From Anthonomus grandis grandis (Eukaryota > Arthropoda > Insecta > Coleoptera > Curculionidae): a stretch of 64,000 nt of DNA. A program made the translations under genes and the position numbers. The notes under the pieces are model-generated. The model did not search any database. It saw only the letters and a list, made by a program, of their open reading frames with translations, and was not told where the DNA came from. The stretch covers positions 40,541,131 to 40,605,130 of the forward strand of contig NC_065548.1 of assembly GCF_022605725.1 (NCBI RefSeq), written 5' to 3'. Below, piece after piece: positions 22,965-34,727 of the stretch. Within the stretch, counting starts at the first letter, position 1, and each line of letters starts with the position of its first letter.

Positions 22965-23659
22965 TTTAATTTTGCAGGGATATCGCAAAATTAAAAAAAA
23001 AGACAAAAACATCGTAAATCCTTAAGAAAACATCCTGTTGGTTAAAATCAAATTCAGTTGGTATTTTTTTTAATATTGTTATTTGGCTTAGGAACCTTAT
23101 TATTTTGGTGGATAATAAAAATAATATTGATGCTAAACCAAATGTCATGTAAATCATAATATAATAAATAGTGATGGGATAATTTAAATTAAAATACATT
23201 TCAAAATCCGATTATAACAAAAACAATTTGACTTTATTGCCAGAATTAAAAAATAAAAAATATTTTAATTAAATATTATTGCGATTAGCGGCAAGCGATT
23301 CGGTTTTAGAACTTTAAGTTGCCAATTCTAATTACGAATAACGAGTAATAAATGATGAATGACGAGAAATTAGTCGCCTTGCGATAATGCAAATGCGTTC
23401 TCCAGAATTATTATGAATATAAGTAATTTATAATTCAAATTATAACTCGATTATTGAAATTATGGTAAAAAAAATGTCGATCTCATTCAACAATTGTGTG
23501 ACATGTGATTTTTCATAAATTGTTAATAATTAAGTAAATTTTTCTATATTGAGCAATAAAAAAATACATAAAATATAAAAGTATAATAATTCTCTAGTTT
23601 ATTTTCTAAATATAAATAATAACCGTAATTTATTTAATAATCTGTACATGAGTTTCATT

Positions 23660-23965
23660 GCAGGAGTGTCTGCGTCAATAATTTCTAAACTAACGCTTCT
23701 TTTTATTTCACTTGTTTGATCCCTTGAGATTTGAATTTCACAACCAAGATAATTGGTTGGTGTACTTGTTCACCAGAGCTACTTCTTCATCACCAATGAG
23801 AGCTTACTCACGGGGAACTGAATTTGTCATATATTTAGTTTTTCAGTTATTGATTTTTTGACCTTCGTCACATGTCTTTTATAGTTCTTGCAGCATAACG
23901 CATAGCACATCTTCAAGGTTATCTGGATAGCAAAGCGTAGATAACTTTCAGGTTTATCAAAAAAA
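23660..23965 (-). pseudogene. Short RT fragment of a non-LTR element (RTE-like)
   Basis: Minus-strand frames contain PDNLEDVLCVMLQEL, KTCDEGQKSITEKL and, after shifts, TNYLGCEIQISRDQTSEIKR. The order (ADD..ED.., T....GL.IN..KT, YLG..IS.DG....EI..R) fits the end of an RTE-type RT domain. The catalytic pair itself is not preserved. Only the YLG block reads cleanly. Confidence 0.45.
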
Positions 23966-25091
23966 AACTTTAGATCTTAGATAACCCCATAGATAAAAAT
24001 CCAATGGTATGCATTACATTTATTAATCATTATTTCGCAAAACTCTATTCTGTGGATGTGATAATTTGCAATAAGCTTCTGAATTAAATAAATTTTATAT
24101 GGATGCGACTGATCTACAGCAACTTGTCGAGTTGATTTATGTGGCTTTTCTTGTAAATTGTGCAAAATATGTAACAATTTTCATTTGGTAACATCTTCAA
24201 TTTTGCTTACTACCGAATGTGTAATAGGCCTCTCCGGGTACTTATTATTAAACAGATCGCAAACTTTGGCCTCTGTTCGAGTCTTGTCGCCATATCTTAC
24301 CATCATCAAACTTTTAATTCTTTGTTTTTCAGTTAAACGCGTTATACTTTTAAACTTTGCAACTGCACTTGACAGTTACTGACATTTTCGTAAAGTAATA
24401 CATACTGTTTCCATGCGATTAAATGGAGACAAGGTATCAAAAATTAAATATACCTATTAAAAAACTATGAAAAATCTTGTTTGAATATGCTCAAATGACC
24501 CAAACAATTGCAAATGTATTATTAATGTTAGTATTACTTATAAGACCTGGTATACATAATATACTTAAAATTTTATGCAGAATTCAAAAATTGAATAAAA
24601 AATATGTGTTTCGATTAAAAAGATGGTCGTTTCTTATTTTTGGTTCACCCTGTATACATGAATTCATCATCAAAAAAATCGACGTGTCCAAGCGTTTTTT
24701 TGTGAACACACCCCTGAATTTAAAATGAATTTGTTCCAACTTGCGCGTCCACTGTATACTTCTTGTACCATTCCATTAACTTCTACACTTTGCCTCTTAC
24801 TACTAGATAAAGCTCATTTCTTTTTTTATAGTATATTTTGCTTTTAAGCTTTTGGGGTTTTTTAGTGATTTGCGAATCAATAATAATTTTCTTTTGTACC
24901 TGCGAACCTCCGTCTTTTTCTTGTGTTTCTTCTAAATTGTTTGTACTCTGGCTGACGTCATTTATTTAGATTTTTTCAGCCTCTTCAACACCACATTAAT
25001 CATTGATTTCCCGAAAAGTAAAGAATGCATTTGATTAAAAACTACATAAAAAAACTAAATATATTCAAAATTACAAATAAGAACTTTATTT

Positions 25092-25092
<1 letters not shown>
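23966..25092. other. Non-coding region
   Basis: There is no recognised gene. A stretch at 24665-24705 shares CTTGGACACGTCGATTT (reverse strand) with 10288-10312 and is described under findings. Confidence 0.45.

Positions 25093-25153
<61 letters not shown>
25093..25153. repeat. (TAA)n microsatellite, 3' tail of a non-LTR element
   Basis: About 20 uninterrupted TAA units lie directly next to the 3' non-coding end of the minus-strand element. Several non-LTR families end in short tandem repeats instead of poly(A), so this run is probably its 3' terminus. Confidence 0.75.
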
Positions 25154-25154
<1 letters not shown>

Positions 25155-25654
25155 GTTTATTATTTACCATGGAAATTACATAGAATATAAACTTACAGGT
25201 GTATTCAATAATTGAGGTAAATAAAAGCCAATGTATCAGACTCCATTGAAAATGCAGGTTCTGTTCTACCTACATAGCTACAACATAAAAAACTTTTTAA
25301 ACTAAACTACTTTTTAAATAAAACTAACGAATTAAACTAACAACTAGATATAATGTACATACATTACATCTAGGTAGTTGATGATTTGGTACAGATTACA
25401 AAAATACAACAATTAAATACGGAAGAATATATCTAAAACTAGCCATTCAAGTACAATTTATAAACAAGAAAAATGAAAAATAAATCTTCTAACTCTAATA
25501 TGCATGTTACTGATTATCTAATAAGATTTGCCTTACTTTTGTTTTGAATCTATAAATGGAATTCGAAATATCAGTTATATCGGGTGATAGCGCATTAATG
25601 ATATGAGAAATATTATGAGAAGGATTATATTAAGAGAATAATTAAGAGAAAATA

Positions 25655-27789
25655 TTAAGAGAATGATTTTTTGAAAAATTGATTTTTGTGTTTAGGAATA
25701 GTTAAAGATTTACTTCTTAAATTTAAGTGGTGAATGTCTGTCCGAAATGTAATTTTGTCGTATAGGTAGGGAGGACTGCGGTATTTAATAATTTTATAAA
25801 ATAGCACACTGGAATGCAGCTTACGTCTATTAAACATATTAAGCCACTTAAGATCATTAAGCTTATGTGATACATGACCTCGCCTATTAATACCATAAAT
25901 AAAACGAATACAAGAGTTTTGCATTTTTTGAACTCTATAGGAGTCTTGACCATCTAGACAAGGTCCATAAACCACATCACAATGATTAAAATTTGACAAC
26001 ATAAAGAGTCGCATAGCTCACGTTTAATATTCAGATCTAAGTAATGTCGATGAGGGTACATGGTTTTTAGAGCACAATACGACTTTTTAAGATTATTTGA
26101 TATGTGTCCACTAAACTTTAGCTGTGAATCGAGTGTTAAACCCAAGCTCTTGGTGCTCTCAACTACTTGAAGTTTTTGATGTCCAACAAACAAAGAAAAT
26201 TCTTCATAAATAGTCCTTATTTGAACGTTACTTCCAAAGAGAATAACTACACATTTTTTAGGGTTTAATTTTAACATATGCTTACTAGAGACTTTAACAA
26301 GTGCATCAAGATCAGCATTTATATGGTTCAAAGCAGTTAAATAATCAGAAGGTGCAAAGGAGTGATACAACTGCGTATCATCTGCATAGAAGTGATACCT
26401 ACAGTATTCAAGATATTGAGAAAAGCATGTTGTATAAATACTAAATAGTAGTGGCCTCAATATACTACCTTGAGGCACCCCATTAAGAACTGAAAGACGA
26501 CTTGAAAAGGTTGCATCAATTTTTACCATTTGAGACCTATTACTTAGAAATGACTTTATTAAAGCTATAGCATGATTTGAGAATCCTATGTAGTGCAGTA
26601 AGGCTACCAATATTTGATGATTTAAAAAATCGAAGGCTTTAGTAAAATCTAGCAATACCAGAGCAGTGATTTTGTTATTATCTCGGGCACGAAAAATGTC
26701 ATTGGTAATATCTGTCATTGCTGTTGCGCAACTATATCCACTGCGAAATCCAGATTGCTTAATGGGTAATATTGAAAATCTATTAATATGGTTCCTTATT
26801 TGTACATCCAATACGCGTTCTAATATTTTAGACATAGTTGGTAGCACACTAATGGATCGAAAATGTGTATGGTCAGTAGGATTACTTATTTTTGAAAGGG
26901 GTAAGACAATGGCTTCCTTCCAACAATTGGGAAAATAGTTAGTTTCTAAGCATTTTCTAGTGCGTTTAAACTGCTGAAGAGCTGCATCTCTTAATTTCTG
27001 CATTTTCTTAATATTCTCTGTAATCCAGGGTAGGAAGGGTTTTTTAGGCAATGTAATTGTTTTAAGAGGAGCGTGAATATCAAATAGGCTAGTTATAGCA
27101 TTGTTAATAAATACGACTTTTTGATTAACATCAACGATATTGTAAACATTATTAAACGGTATCGAATGAAGGTCATTTTTAAATAGGTTATAGTTTATAT
27201 TTTTTAGATTTCTAGAAATGATAGTTTTTGGTTTATAATTTAATTTGGCCATTTGTATCTCACAATAGACTACGAAGTGGTCGGAAAAATCAGAACAGAT
27301 AACACCAGTGCATTTAATTTGGTCATAATTAGTGACTATTAAATCAATTAGGGAAATAGAAGATTTCGTGACTCTGGTTGGCTCCGTTATAACTTATTTT
27401 AAATTAAAGGGCTCAAACATCGAAACTAACTTTTTAGTGAAAAGATTATCGCATTGTAACATATAATTGTCCTCTATTCTGTTTAAAAACTGCTGAATAT
27501 TCGATCTAGGTGGTCTATAAATTATTCCAATAACAAAATGTTTTTTCTTTATTGTAATTTTTGCCCAGATACATTCTAAAAACTCATGACTCTCAGAAAA
27601 GAGAATTTCAGTTTTAAATTGATTTCTAATATAAAGAGCCACACCGCCCCCGCGGCCATACGCCCTATCGCATCTTTTTAGGGTATAATTATTTAGTTTT
27701 ATACTATTGTTTGGTATATCTGGATTTACCCAAGTTTCAGTCACACCAACAATGTCGAAATTATTGTTGAAAATGGTACTTAAACTCAT
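25655..27789 (-). pseudogene. Non-LTR ORF2: endonuclease-RT, deleted and shifted
   Basis: 27789-27394 encodes the first half of the endonuclease: VGVTETWVNPDI (Glu of the active site), GRGGGVALYIRNQF and IIYRPPRS; the GDFN block is missing and the frame stops. After a shift, SLIDLIVTN-like and FLPWITENIKK parts follow. Then comes an abrupt jump from AALQQFKRTRKCLE to NYFPNCWKEAIVLPL, a deletion of the endonuclease-RT linker. RT motifs are clear: RSISVLPTMSKILE, QSGFRSGYSC, LDFTKAFDFLNH, GVPQGSILRPLLF, FYADDTQLYH (catalytic pair kept), LNPKKCVVILF, KSLGLTLD. A frameshift near 26000 leads into the C-terminal region (VQKMQNSCIRFIYG, PPYLYDKITFRT). Confidence 0.85.
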
Positions 27790-27978
27790 CCAAATGCGGA
27801 ACTAGTGATCTAATATTAATTTAAGAAATACGTAAAGACATATTGTACCTACCCTAAACAACTATTTGAAGTGAGACAAAAGAAAACCAGAAAAAAAATC
27901 TTTAAACTAAATACTTATCTTAAAACTAAGGTTTACTAAACTAAGACTTATTCTGTTCACAAAAAATAATGTATACCT

Positions 27979-28878
27979 TTATTTTGTTTTTTTGCTTTTT
28001 GTTCCTTTTTCTAAACTGGAGGTAGAAGTGGTTCTAGCGGCAACAGCTTTGGTAAGAATACGATTTAAAACCGTAGGAGTGCTGTTTATGACGATTTCCT
28101 GGCTCTTTCCTGATTTATCTTGATTCTGATTAACCCTGACTGGTGGAGCTACCTGGGAGGTCTTAAGTGGTGATTTGTCCTTTTCAGTATTGACACGGGA
28201 TGGCGTTAAAGGTGCACTATTGTTACGAGTTAGCTGTTTCTTATTTATAAAGAATTCTGAAAAGGAGACCTCGTCAGCCTCTATCAGATCGGTTACACTA
28301 AACACTTCTTCGTTAACTATTAGTTGGTTTTGTAATATTTTTGCCGTGAAACCTTTACTTTTGGCTAATTTAAAAAATTTGTAAATAATTTTTTGCTCTT
28401 GCTGTTGTTGGGCAGTTAGATCATTGGCAATTGTAATCCCAGTACCCTTTAATTTATATAAGTTCTTCAGTACCGATTTCTTATCTAGGAAACGAGTAAA
28501 CCTAATAATAACTGGTCTATTGGCCTTTTCTTTTTTGCCAACTCTGTAAATATTGTCAATACTTTGCAGATTTATTTGGACTAACAACGTGTCACTTAAC
28601 AGTTGATAAATTATGTCTTCCAAATTATCTTCGTTTTCTTGCAGTCCAAAAACGATAACTTGATTCCTCTTACTGGATTGTTCAATCCTTTGCAATTTTT
28701 TACTAACTTCCAATTTTTCCACTTCCAGTTCCAAGATCCTATCCTCCAAAGCTTCTATTTTTTCTTTAAAATTCTTTAAATCATCCTTTATAGTCTGCAC
28801 ATCTATCTTAATAGCATTACTTTGCAGCTTCATCTCTTGCAATAGTTGAAAGATTTGTTCATTAGTTATGGGAGACAT
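27979..28878 (-). CDS. Non-LTR ORF1 protein (coiled coil, RRM-like, CTD)
   Basis: The 299-residue frame is intact. Residues about 5-75 form a charged heptad-rich coiled coil (ELEVEKLEVSKKLQRIEQ). NQVIVFGLQENEDN near residue 72 begins an RRM-like fold, followed by IYRVGKK near 110, RPVIIRFTRF and KGTGITIANDLT, the last two typical of the C-terminal domain of transposase_22/L1-type ORF1 proteins. A Ser/Thr/Lys-rich tail follows and ends KGTKSKKTK. The family binds element RNA as a trimer and chaperones nucleic acid. The ATG at 28878 begins the conserved coiled coil directly, supporting the start. It is the best-preserved part of this element. Confidence 0.85.
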   Translation of the reverse strand: MSPITNEQIFQLLQEMKLQSNAIKIDVQTIKDDLKNFKEKIEALEDRILELEVEKLEVSKKLQRIEQSSKRNQVIVFGLQENEDNLEDIIYQLLSDTLLVQINLQSIDNIYRVGKKEKANRPVIIRFTRFLDKKSVLKNLYKLKGTGITIANDLTAQQQQEQKIIYKFFKLAKSKGFTAKILQNQLIVNEEVFSVTDLIEADEVSFSEFFINKKQLTRNNSAPLTPSRVNTEKDKSPLKTSQVAPPVRVNQNQDKSGKSQEIVINSTPTVLNRILTKAVAARTTSTSSLEKGTKSKKTK

Positions 28879-29046
28879 TTTGCTTTAAAAGTACTCTAAG
28901 AACTAATTCGTGTTTTATTTCAGACTTTTTAAAGTCAAGAAAAATGGAATAAACTTAGCAATGACCTCAACAAGATTCAGCACTTTCTATATAGCATGAG
29001 TGCAACATGTAGGAGGGAAAGCATATTGTAATCGAGGCACTTACAT

Positions 29047-29680
29047 TCAGTGAATTTTTCAGCTATAAAGGATCTTTCAGTGTAGTTCGTTTTGCTGTTG
29101 TTGATGCAAATTATAATTTTTATATTCAAATGTTGGTTGTCAAGGACAAATTTTTGACGGAGGTGTTTTTAAAAGTACGCTATTTTATAAAATATTGGTT
29201 GAAGGAAAACTAAATTTTCCAAAAAAATTTGTCTTCTTCTTGAACGGGAAAAAATTCTTATATTTTAGTCGCGTATGATGCGTTCTCCCTTAAACGATGC
29301 ATTACGAAACTATATAGTAGCCATCAAAGGATATAGAATGTGCCTTCAATTACCGAATTTTACATACTCGGAGAATAGTAGAAAATTTATTTGGCATTTT
29401 AGCATCTGTGTTTCGAGTGCTTCGCAAAGTGACTTTGGCAAGTATTTGTTTGCATAACTATCTAAAATGTGTCTTGTCGAAATATTTATATAATCTAGCA
29501 GGAAGCTTTGATACAGAACATATGGTATTGAGTTATTCTAGAAGATGCCGCATGGAGAAAAGTTCAACAAGCTACAGTTATTTTTTAATCTAGAACAGAC
29601 TGCACGAAAATTATCTGTAAAAGCTATGGAAATAAGAAAAGAATTTACTGAATATTTTGTGTATGAGCAAGATTAAGTTT
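29047..29680 (+). pseudogene. PIF/Harbinger transposase, C-terminal half
   Basis: Frames in order: YKGSFSVVRFAVVDANYNF (second-strand part of the DDE fold; the family reads FS.VL.AVVDANY.F), VAYDAFSLKR, PYSSHQRI-like text, ILASVFRVL (catalytic RR..EN.FG.L region, partly lost), VTLASICLHNYLK and AGSFDTEH, ending AMEIRKEFTEYFV, the usual C-terminus. Multiple stops and shifts exist, and the N-terminal half is absent. The MADF-type gene of the same element lies downstream on the opposite strand, so the two genes converge, unlike in the copy at 9.3-11.3 kb. Confidence 0.75.
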
Positions 29681-29860
29681 CATCGCAGTTAAAATAATAA
29701 TTGATTAGGAAAAAATAATAAAATGTATAATGTATAAATATGTGCATTACTAATTACACATAAAGAAAATATTTACCTCTATGTTCGTTAATCTGCCTAT
29801 ATTGTACTTCATTTTGGTTTATTTTTATCTTTAAAAAAAACTTAATAGTGAATATGCAAA

Positions 29861-30090
29861 TCACTTTGAAACAAAAGTTTTTCTTGTTCCGGATTTGTTT
29901 AATAACTGGAAATTTTTGTATTCTCTTTGGTAATGGCTGTTGATGTTTTTTATCTTTCTGTCTCTCTCCTGTGAAAAAGCATCACATATTGTTCCGGCTT
30001 CCTTTAAGGCATTTGTCTTTTTATAATGATTTTTATAATCTGGGTGTCGGGCGTCCAATTAATTACATCTTCAGTAGTTCAAGTAATTTA
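29861..30090 (-). pseudogene. MADF-domain accessory protein of Harbinger, fragment
   Basis: The minus-strand frame reads MDARHPDYKNHYKKTNALKE, then GTICDAF, then RDRKIKNINSHYQREYKN, and ends soon after. This is the core of a MADF domain (W....P.YK....R..A...I.......V..KI..LR..Y.RE). The Trp before the Asp-Tyr-Lys block and the C-terminal half are lost. It lies about 180 bp beyond the transposase remains and points back towards them. Confidence 0.7.
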
Positions 30091-30234
30091 CACATATTTT
30101 GGACACTCCATTTTATTGTTTTTCCGGACGTAGCAATTTCTTACATTAGGACAGCTACGAATTTTTATTTTGAAATACTTTTTGTCGAATGTGTACATAC
30201 TAGACCAACTAAGTTGCTATAAACTCAGACAAAA

Positions 30235-31639
30235 CATCAATACTTTGATCTTTACCACCAAGCGATGGGAAAATAAAAGTTTACCGAAAACACAACAAAA
30301 CTAAATTTTTGCTAAGTGTTTCCATTCTGTTGGCCAATTGTTAAGAAATATAAAGCTGTTTATAAGACGGCGTCCACCTCTTCCTAAGTGATAAACATTA
30401 AATAGTTGCATACAAAAACGAAATATAGTTCATTATATTTTTACATAAATTTGTATTAAAGAAACTAGACATGTTAAATTGAAAATAAAAAAATTCTCAA
30501 TCGACAGCTTTATTAATATATATTATGAAATAATTTTAAATTTAAATTTATTCTAAGTGCAGATATCATAATATAAAGCAGGTATTTTTTTTTTATTAAT
30601 AGTAATTTCTTATTTATAAATATATGAATATAATATACAATATTAAAACAATGTTTTTGCAACATTTCTTGCAGTCTTAGTTTTAAGTGAAAGTACGCTT
30701 TTTATGATCAGATATTCAGCTTTTACTTCGAAGTCAGATAAATTCTTTATGCTTTACCTTTATACTTTTTATAATGATATCCAGTAGTAGAGCAAAGGGC
30801 AATTTTCGCTAAAACCCCATAAATTCTTAAAAGCAGCCGCAAGTGAAGCCAGAAAGCACCTTATCTTTATATTAAATTTTTAGATGTCGTATACCACCGA
30901 GCCCGTATTATTTCCCTTACTTTACTTTTTCTCACAAAGACGACTTCTTCTTCTAATAAGCAATTACCAAGAGAGTAAAACGAACGGAAAAGCGAATAAG
31001 AAATTAATAGTAATGCTTTTTACAGTTTAAAGGCATTAGAAAGCATTTGTTGGTTTCTTTAAAACATACAAAAAAGTTTAATTGAATTAATTACGTCAAG
31101 TCTAAGGATAGACAAAGATTAGTTTCACACAATAAGCTTTATATTTTCTTTTATACAGAAATTTTTATTTCCTGGATAAAAGTAGAATTAATTTTGTACA
31201 GTATTCATAATAATATGCTTATTACTGATAATTCGTTCAGTCTTATTTAGCAGCAGAATATTTCGAAGTAGCTCCCTAGGTTCATCCTGGTACTATTTGG
31301 CTGTAAAGCTTCTATACAGCATATGAACATATGAACATTTATGTTCTAACAATACCCAAAAAAGTGTCACTAGGGCAGTATTGCTCTTGATAACGTACTA
31401 GCCTAAAAATTTAGTAACTGCAAAATAGAATGAAAGTAGAATTCAAAGACTATATAATTTATCTTATAATAGAATATATGAAGTCTACTCCCGTAGAATA
31501 CGCTTTTCTGACTGGTAAATCCAATATTTAACAAAGACTCCTAATTGTGAATAAGGTGGTTGGATAGTAATTTTAAGTCTACATAAGTTATGGTTTAGTA
31601 GTCACCAAAAAGAGGACAGTAGCCAAACAGCTTGAAGAG
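30235..31639. other. Non-coding AT-rich region
   Basis: Nothing recognisable was found on either strand. Confidence 0.45.
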
Positions 31640-31702
31640 GTGATCTGGTATACAGATGAACCAAAAAACCACAAAGGTATGGGTGCTGAATTATTTATTA
31701 AA
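31640..31702 (+). pseudogene. Possible RNase H fragment of a non-LTR element
   Basis: The short frame reads VIWYTDEPKNHKGMGAELF. The RNase H start of many insect non-LTR elements reads (V/I)WYTDGSK...GTGAG, so YTD.(S)K..(G)GMGA fits with two substitutions. Only about 20 residues survive, with no neighbouring RT. It could be chance. Confidence 0.4.
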
Positions 31703-32333
31703 GGATCATTATAGAAAAATGTAATGAAACTTTCTGAAAAAATTCTTTAACACATATATCGGCCTCAAATGGAAATTTGCTTGAATCTAGTTTTAATGCC
31801 GTCTTTTTATGCAGTTCGAACTTCATAAAACCGCCAAAAATGTTTCTAAAGCTATGTCTTTTAATTAGTGTCAAAAAATGAAATAATGACGAAATCCGAG
31901 GTTCTTTGCAGCAGCGTGAATTTTGGGCATCTTTTATACTTGACGAAAGTTTTACCTTATTTTTATCAGATTTTATGTTAAAGATAGCACAAAAAAACAA
32001 AAAAAAAGAAACAATGTTGACTTAATTGTATTTTTTTTTTGTTTTGTGCTGCTCTGCTCATCATACGAGAACGTTAGTGCTGGTATGGTATTGACTTGTG
32101 AGTGCTATTTCATAGCGTCAGTCGTGGGCGTACTAGTCTAGCTATTTCATACGTAATAACTACGTATAAATCAACCTTATTTTGTTTTCAGAGTGAATAA
32201 GAATTTGAGAAGTTATAAAATCGTATGGAAGACAAAGTTTTAAACTGAAGTTAAAAATGGTGCTGCAAAATAATATTTTAAAAATAAGCTTACGATTACT
32301 GCGGTCTATTAACATTTAATAATTACATATAAA

Positions 32334-32357
32334 GGTTGGTGCAACGATCATTACGCA
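32334..32357. repeat. Mariner-type terminal repeat candidate
   Basis: GGTTGGTGCAACGATCATTAC resembles the GGTTGGTGCAAAAGTAAT-type ends of mariner elements and lies just beyond the 3' end of the minus-strand mariner-like transposase relic. The partner end is not visible. Confidence 0.45.
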
Positions 32358-32625
32358 TAAACAGGTTCTGAAAATTGAAATATGGCAACGCGCATGTATG
32401 CATATAGTGCGCTCCGCTACTCGCATACTACGTCGGTAATTTTCAATACGACGTTAGTAAGCATCTGACTTTGAACGTCAAGGCGTTTTTTGTAATGAAA
32501 ATAAAATATATAAATGAAAGATAAAAATAGAACAATTTAAATACTATACAAAAATAAAATTCGTTTTTTTTTAAGAGTTCTTAAGAATAAACGTAACAAA
32601 AATTAATTCTTACTAAATAAAATGC

Positions 32626-32955
32626 TCAACAGACAGACAGACCTTTGGCTAAAGAGTAAGTTAACGTTTTATACAAGCCATTTTGTACTTCCAATAGAGT
32701 TTCTGGTGAAATGGAATTGGAACATTTAACAAATTTCTCTCGCAACTCCTTTGAATTTGTTGGCCTCCTAAATTCATGTTTGTCAATGGTCTCTTTAAGA
32801 AAACCCCAAAAATAAACTTTAAAATAAATCTAGAAGGGCATTAAAATTACCAGTTCCACTAATAAAATGGTTAGGAAAAGTATTTGTTTAAAACTCTTTT
32901 ATCATAACCGCATTATGAGTAGGACAGCCGTCTTGTTGAAGATATATTTTGAAGG
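32626..32955 (-). pseudogene. Mariner-like (DDE_3) transposase, C-terminal part
   Basis: Minus-strand frames contain QQDGCPTHNAV (second catalytic Asp; the family reads QQDGAP.HNA), NTFPNHFISGTGN, a degraded LDFFLWG-like stretch reading YFWGFLKETIDKHEF, and a clean C-terminus RPTNSKELREKF followed by SISPETLLEVQ. At least one shift is present, and the WP.RSPDLTP.D segment is deleted. The N-terminal part would lie to the right, where the BEL element begins. Confidence 0.65.
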
Positions 32956-33120
32956 CTTATCGTAGCACACCGTAAACAAATGAAACATGGTTATGTGGTG
33001 ATTGTAACGAAAATAAAAAAAAATTTCAAATATTAAAATTATTGCGTAGGCAACTGAAGTTTGCATAATATTCGTTTTTCATAATCTCAATAATATTCAA
33101 GTATTGAATACTATACAAGG

Positions 33121-33125
33121 CATAC
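33121..33125. repeat. BEL target site duplication CATAC, left copy
   Basis: CATAC precedes the 5' LTR and recurs at 40474-40478. A 4-6 bp duplication is usual for BEL/Pao integrases. Confidence 0.9.
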
Positions 33126-33621
33126 TGTTCCGTCAAAGCGGAATGGTTACTTATTTATATATATATTTTTTTCTTTATTAGGTCTTGTGTTTAAATATAA
33201 TTAACATGAGCTTTATTGGTTTTAAATTCTAATCTTATTCTAATTACTTTCGCGGCCTTTTATCGCGTCATAGTGAGACAGCCTTATTCTTTGACCGAGA
33301 AGAGTCGCACGCATCACCAGGTAGTACTGCACCGAATTTGATGCAGTCAGGAGAAGCGCATAAACCTTGAACAAAATAGGTTGCTCTCAATATACACACA
33401 TATTTTTCGCGAGTGAATTCCAAAGACATTAAGTGCCGGCACGTCTTTAAGCAAAACAACCCTCCGGAGGTGAACCTGTGGGACAAGCAGTTTGAATTGG
33501 ATAGAAAAAGAAGCGACAGCAAGGTAGGCCACCACTTTAATAGGGTTGTCTTAACCGTCGTTATATTTCATTCCACCTATAAAAATACAGTCCACTATTC
33601 TAATTTTATATTTCTCCAACA
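33126..33621 (+). repeat. BEL 5' LTR (496 bp)
   Basis: Starts TGTTCCGTC and ends TCTCCAACA. The 84- and 62-codon minus-strand frames inside it recur in the 3' LTR simply because the LTRs are identical. A candidate primer site, TGGTCACTTCGATCGCGG, lies at 33626-33643. Confidence 0.95.
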
Positions 33622-34727
33622 TTTTTGGTCACTTCGATCGCGGATTTGGATTTAGGATTTTGATTGCATACCTACATTTCAGCAAAAAATTACATCCAAA
33701 ACGTGTAAGAGCATACAAAATTATTATTCGGTATTGCTATGTTGGTAAACCTCATGTTAAAATTGTTTAAAATTTTGGTTAATTATAGAAATTCCATTCT
33801 CGAGTCAATCGGACAGTACCGTCTATCTATCTCTCTTCTCACATTTAGCGTCTCAACGCGTCGATAATTGCATATCGCGTCAGTTGCAGCGCCGCTGGTC
33901 CCTCGTCCGTCTCTTATTATATTTTTACAGAGTGGAATAGTAAATCAACTCGGTTTCGGTGGCTTTACTTAATATTATTTCCTCTCTACGCCCGGACTTA
34001 TAATTTGGTTTTCGTTGTTGGCTTGTCTAGTAATATTACTTTACAATAATATTGCTGATAAAATAATAAAATTTTTTATTGACTTTTTGGTAAAAGATTT
34101 GGTAATTAATCTTATTACCCCCAAATATTAAACCCCCTGGTTTGCCAAATCTTCTCTCTCTCTTTCTCTCTTTGTGATACTCATAGGCGATATTTGCCTC
34201 TCTCCTCTTATATATGTTATTATTTGTAATATTACTCATAATATCTCGCATAACTCCCTCAATTGTTTTGATTATATATTGTGACAGTTTCTCTTTATTT
34301 GCTATACCTTCTCAGAAATTTGTTGCAATTTAGTGTATCAAAACAATTTCATTTATATGGTCTCATCCATTTCTCCTTCTCTTTAATGCTTTTAATATCT
34401 CTTGATCTCTCTATATCTCTGCTCTTGCGTGAACAATTTTATAACTAATTTAATCAACTATACCCTTCACGCTTAACGTATAAAATAAATATACAAGAAT
34501 AAATCCATTTTTTTGAATCTCTGAGTTTATAGCTCTATATCAATAGGTATAAGTAGCTTGGTTAATTTCACCTTATTAAGCAATTTTTACTGTTTAATCA
34601 AAATAAGAAATATAATAAACCCCCTTTCTCATTTTGTCTAAAACTTTGTTTTTTGCTCAGTATTGCTTTATCTCGGATTAAAATATTTAAATCCAAATTT
34701 AATTTTTCTTCTTTCGCTCACGTTAAT

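Larger units (their letters stand above)
25093..28990 (-). mobile_element. Non-LTR retrotransposon with ORF1 and deleted ORF2
   Basis: The minus-strand order is ORF1 (28878-27979), endonuclease, RT and RT C-terminal region, a ~500 bp 3' non-coding part, and a (TTA)n tail. The coiled-coil ORF1 without zinc knuckles and the repeat tail suggest a CR1/L2-related clade of the Jockey supergroup; the clade is inferred. ORF2 has lost internal segments. The 5' end near 28.9-29.0 kb is not sharply defined, and no target duplication was found. Confidence 0.8.

Noticed and set aside
25093..25153. Microsatellite as an independent feature
   Set aside because: Its exact position at the 3' end of the minus-strand element makes an element tail the simpler reading.
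31698..32000. 100-codon minus-strand frame
   Set aside because: No recognisable domain and no neighbouring splice or promoter evidence.
33268..33535. 84- and 62-codon minus-strand frames, repeated at 40120-40387
   Set aside because: They recur only because they lie in the two identical BEL LTRs; no family resemblance and the wrong strand for the element.
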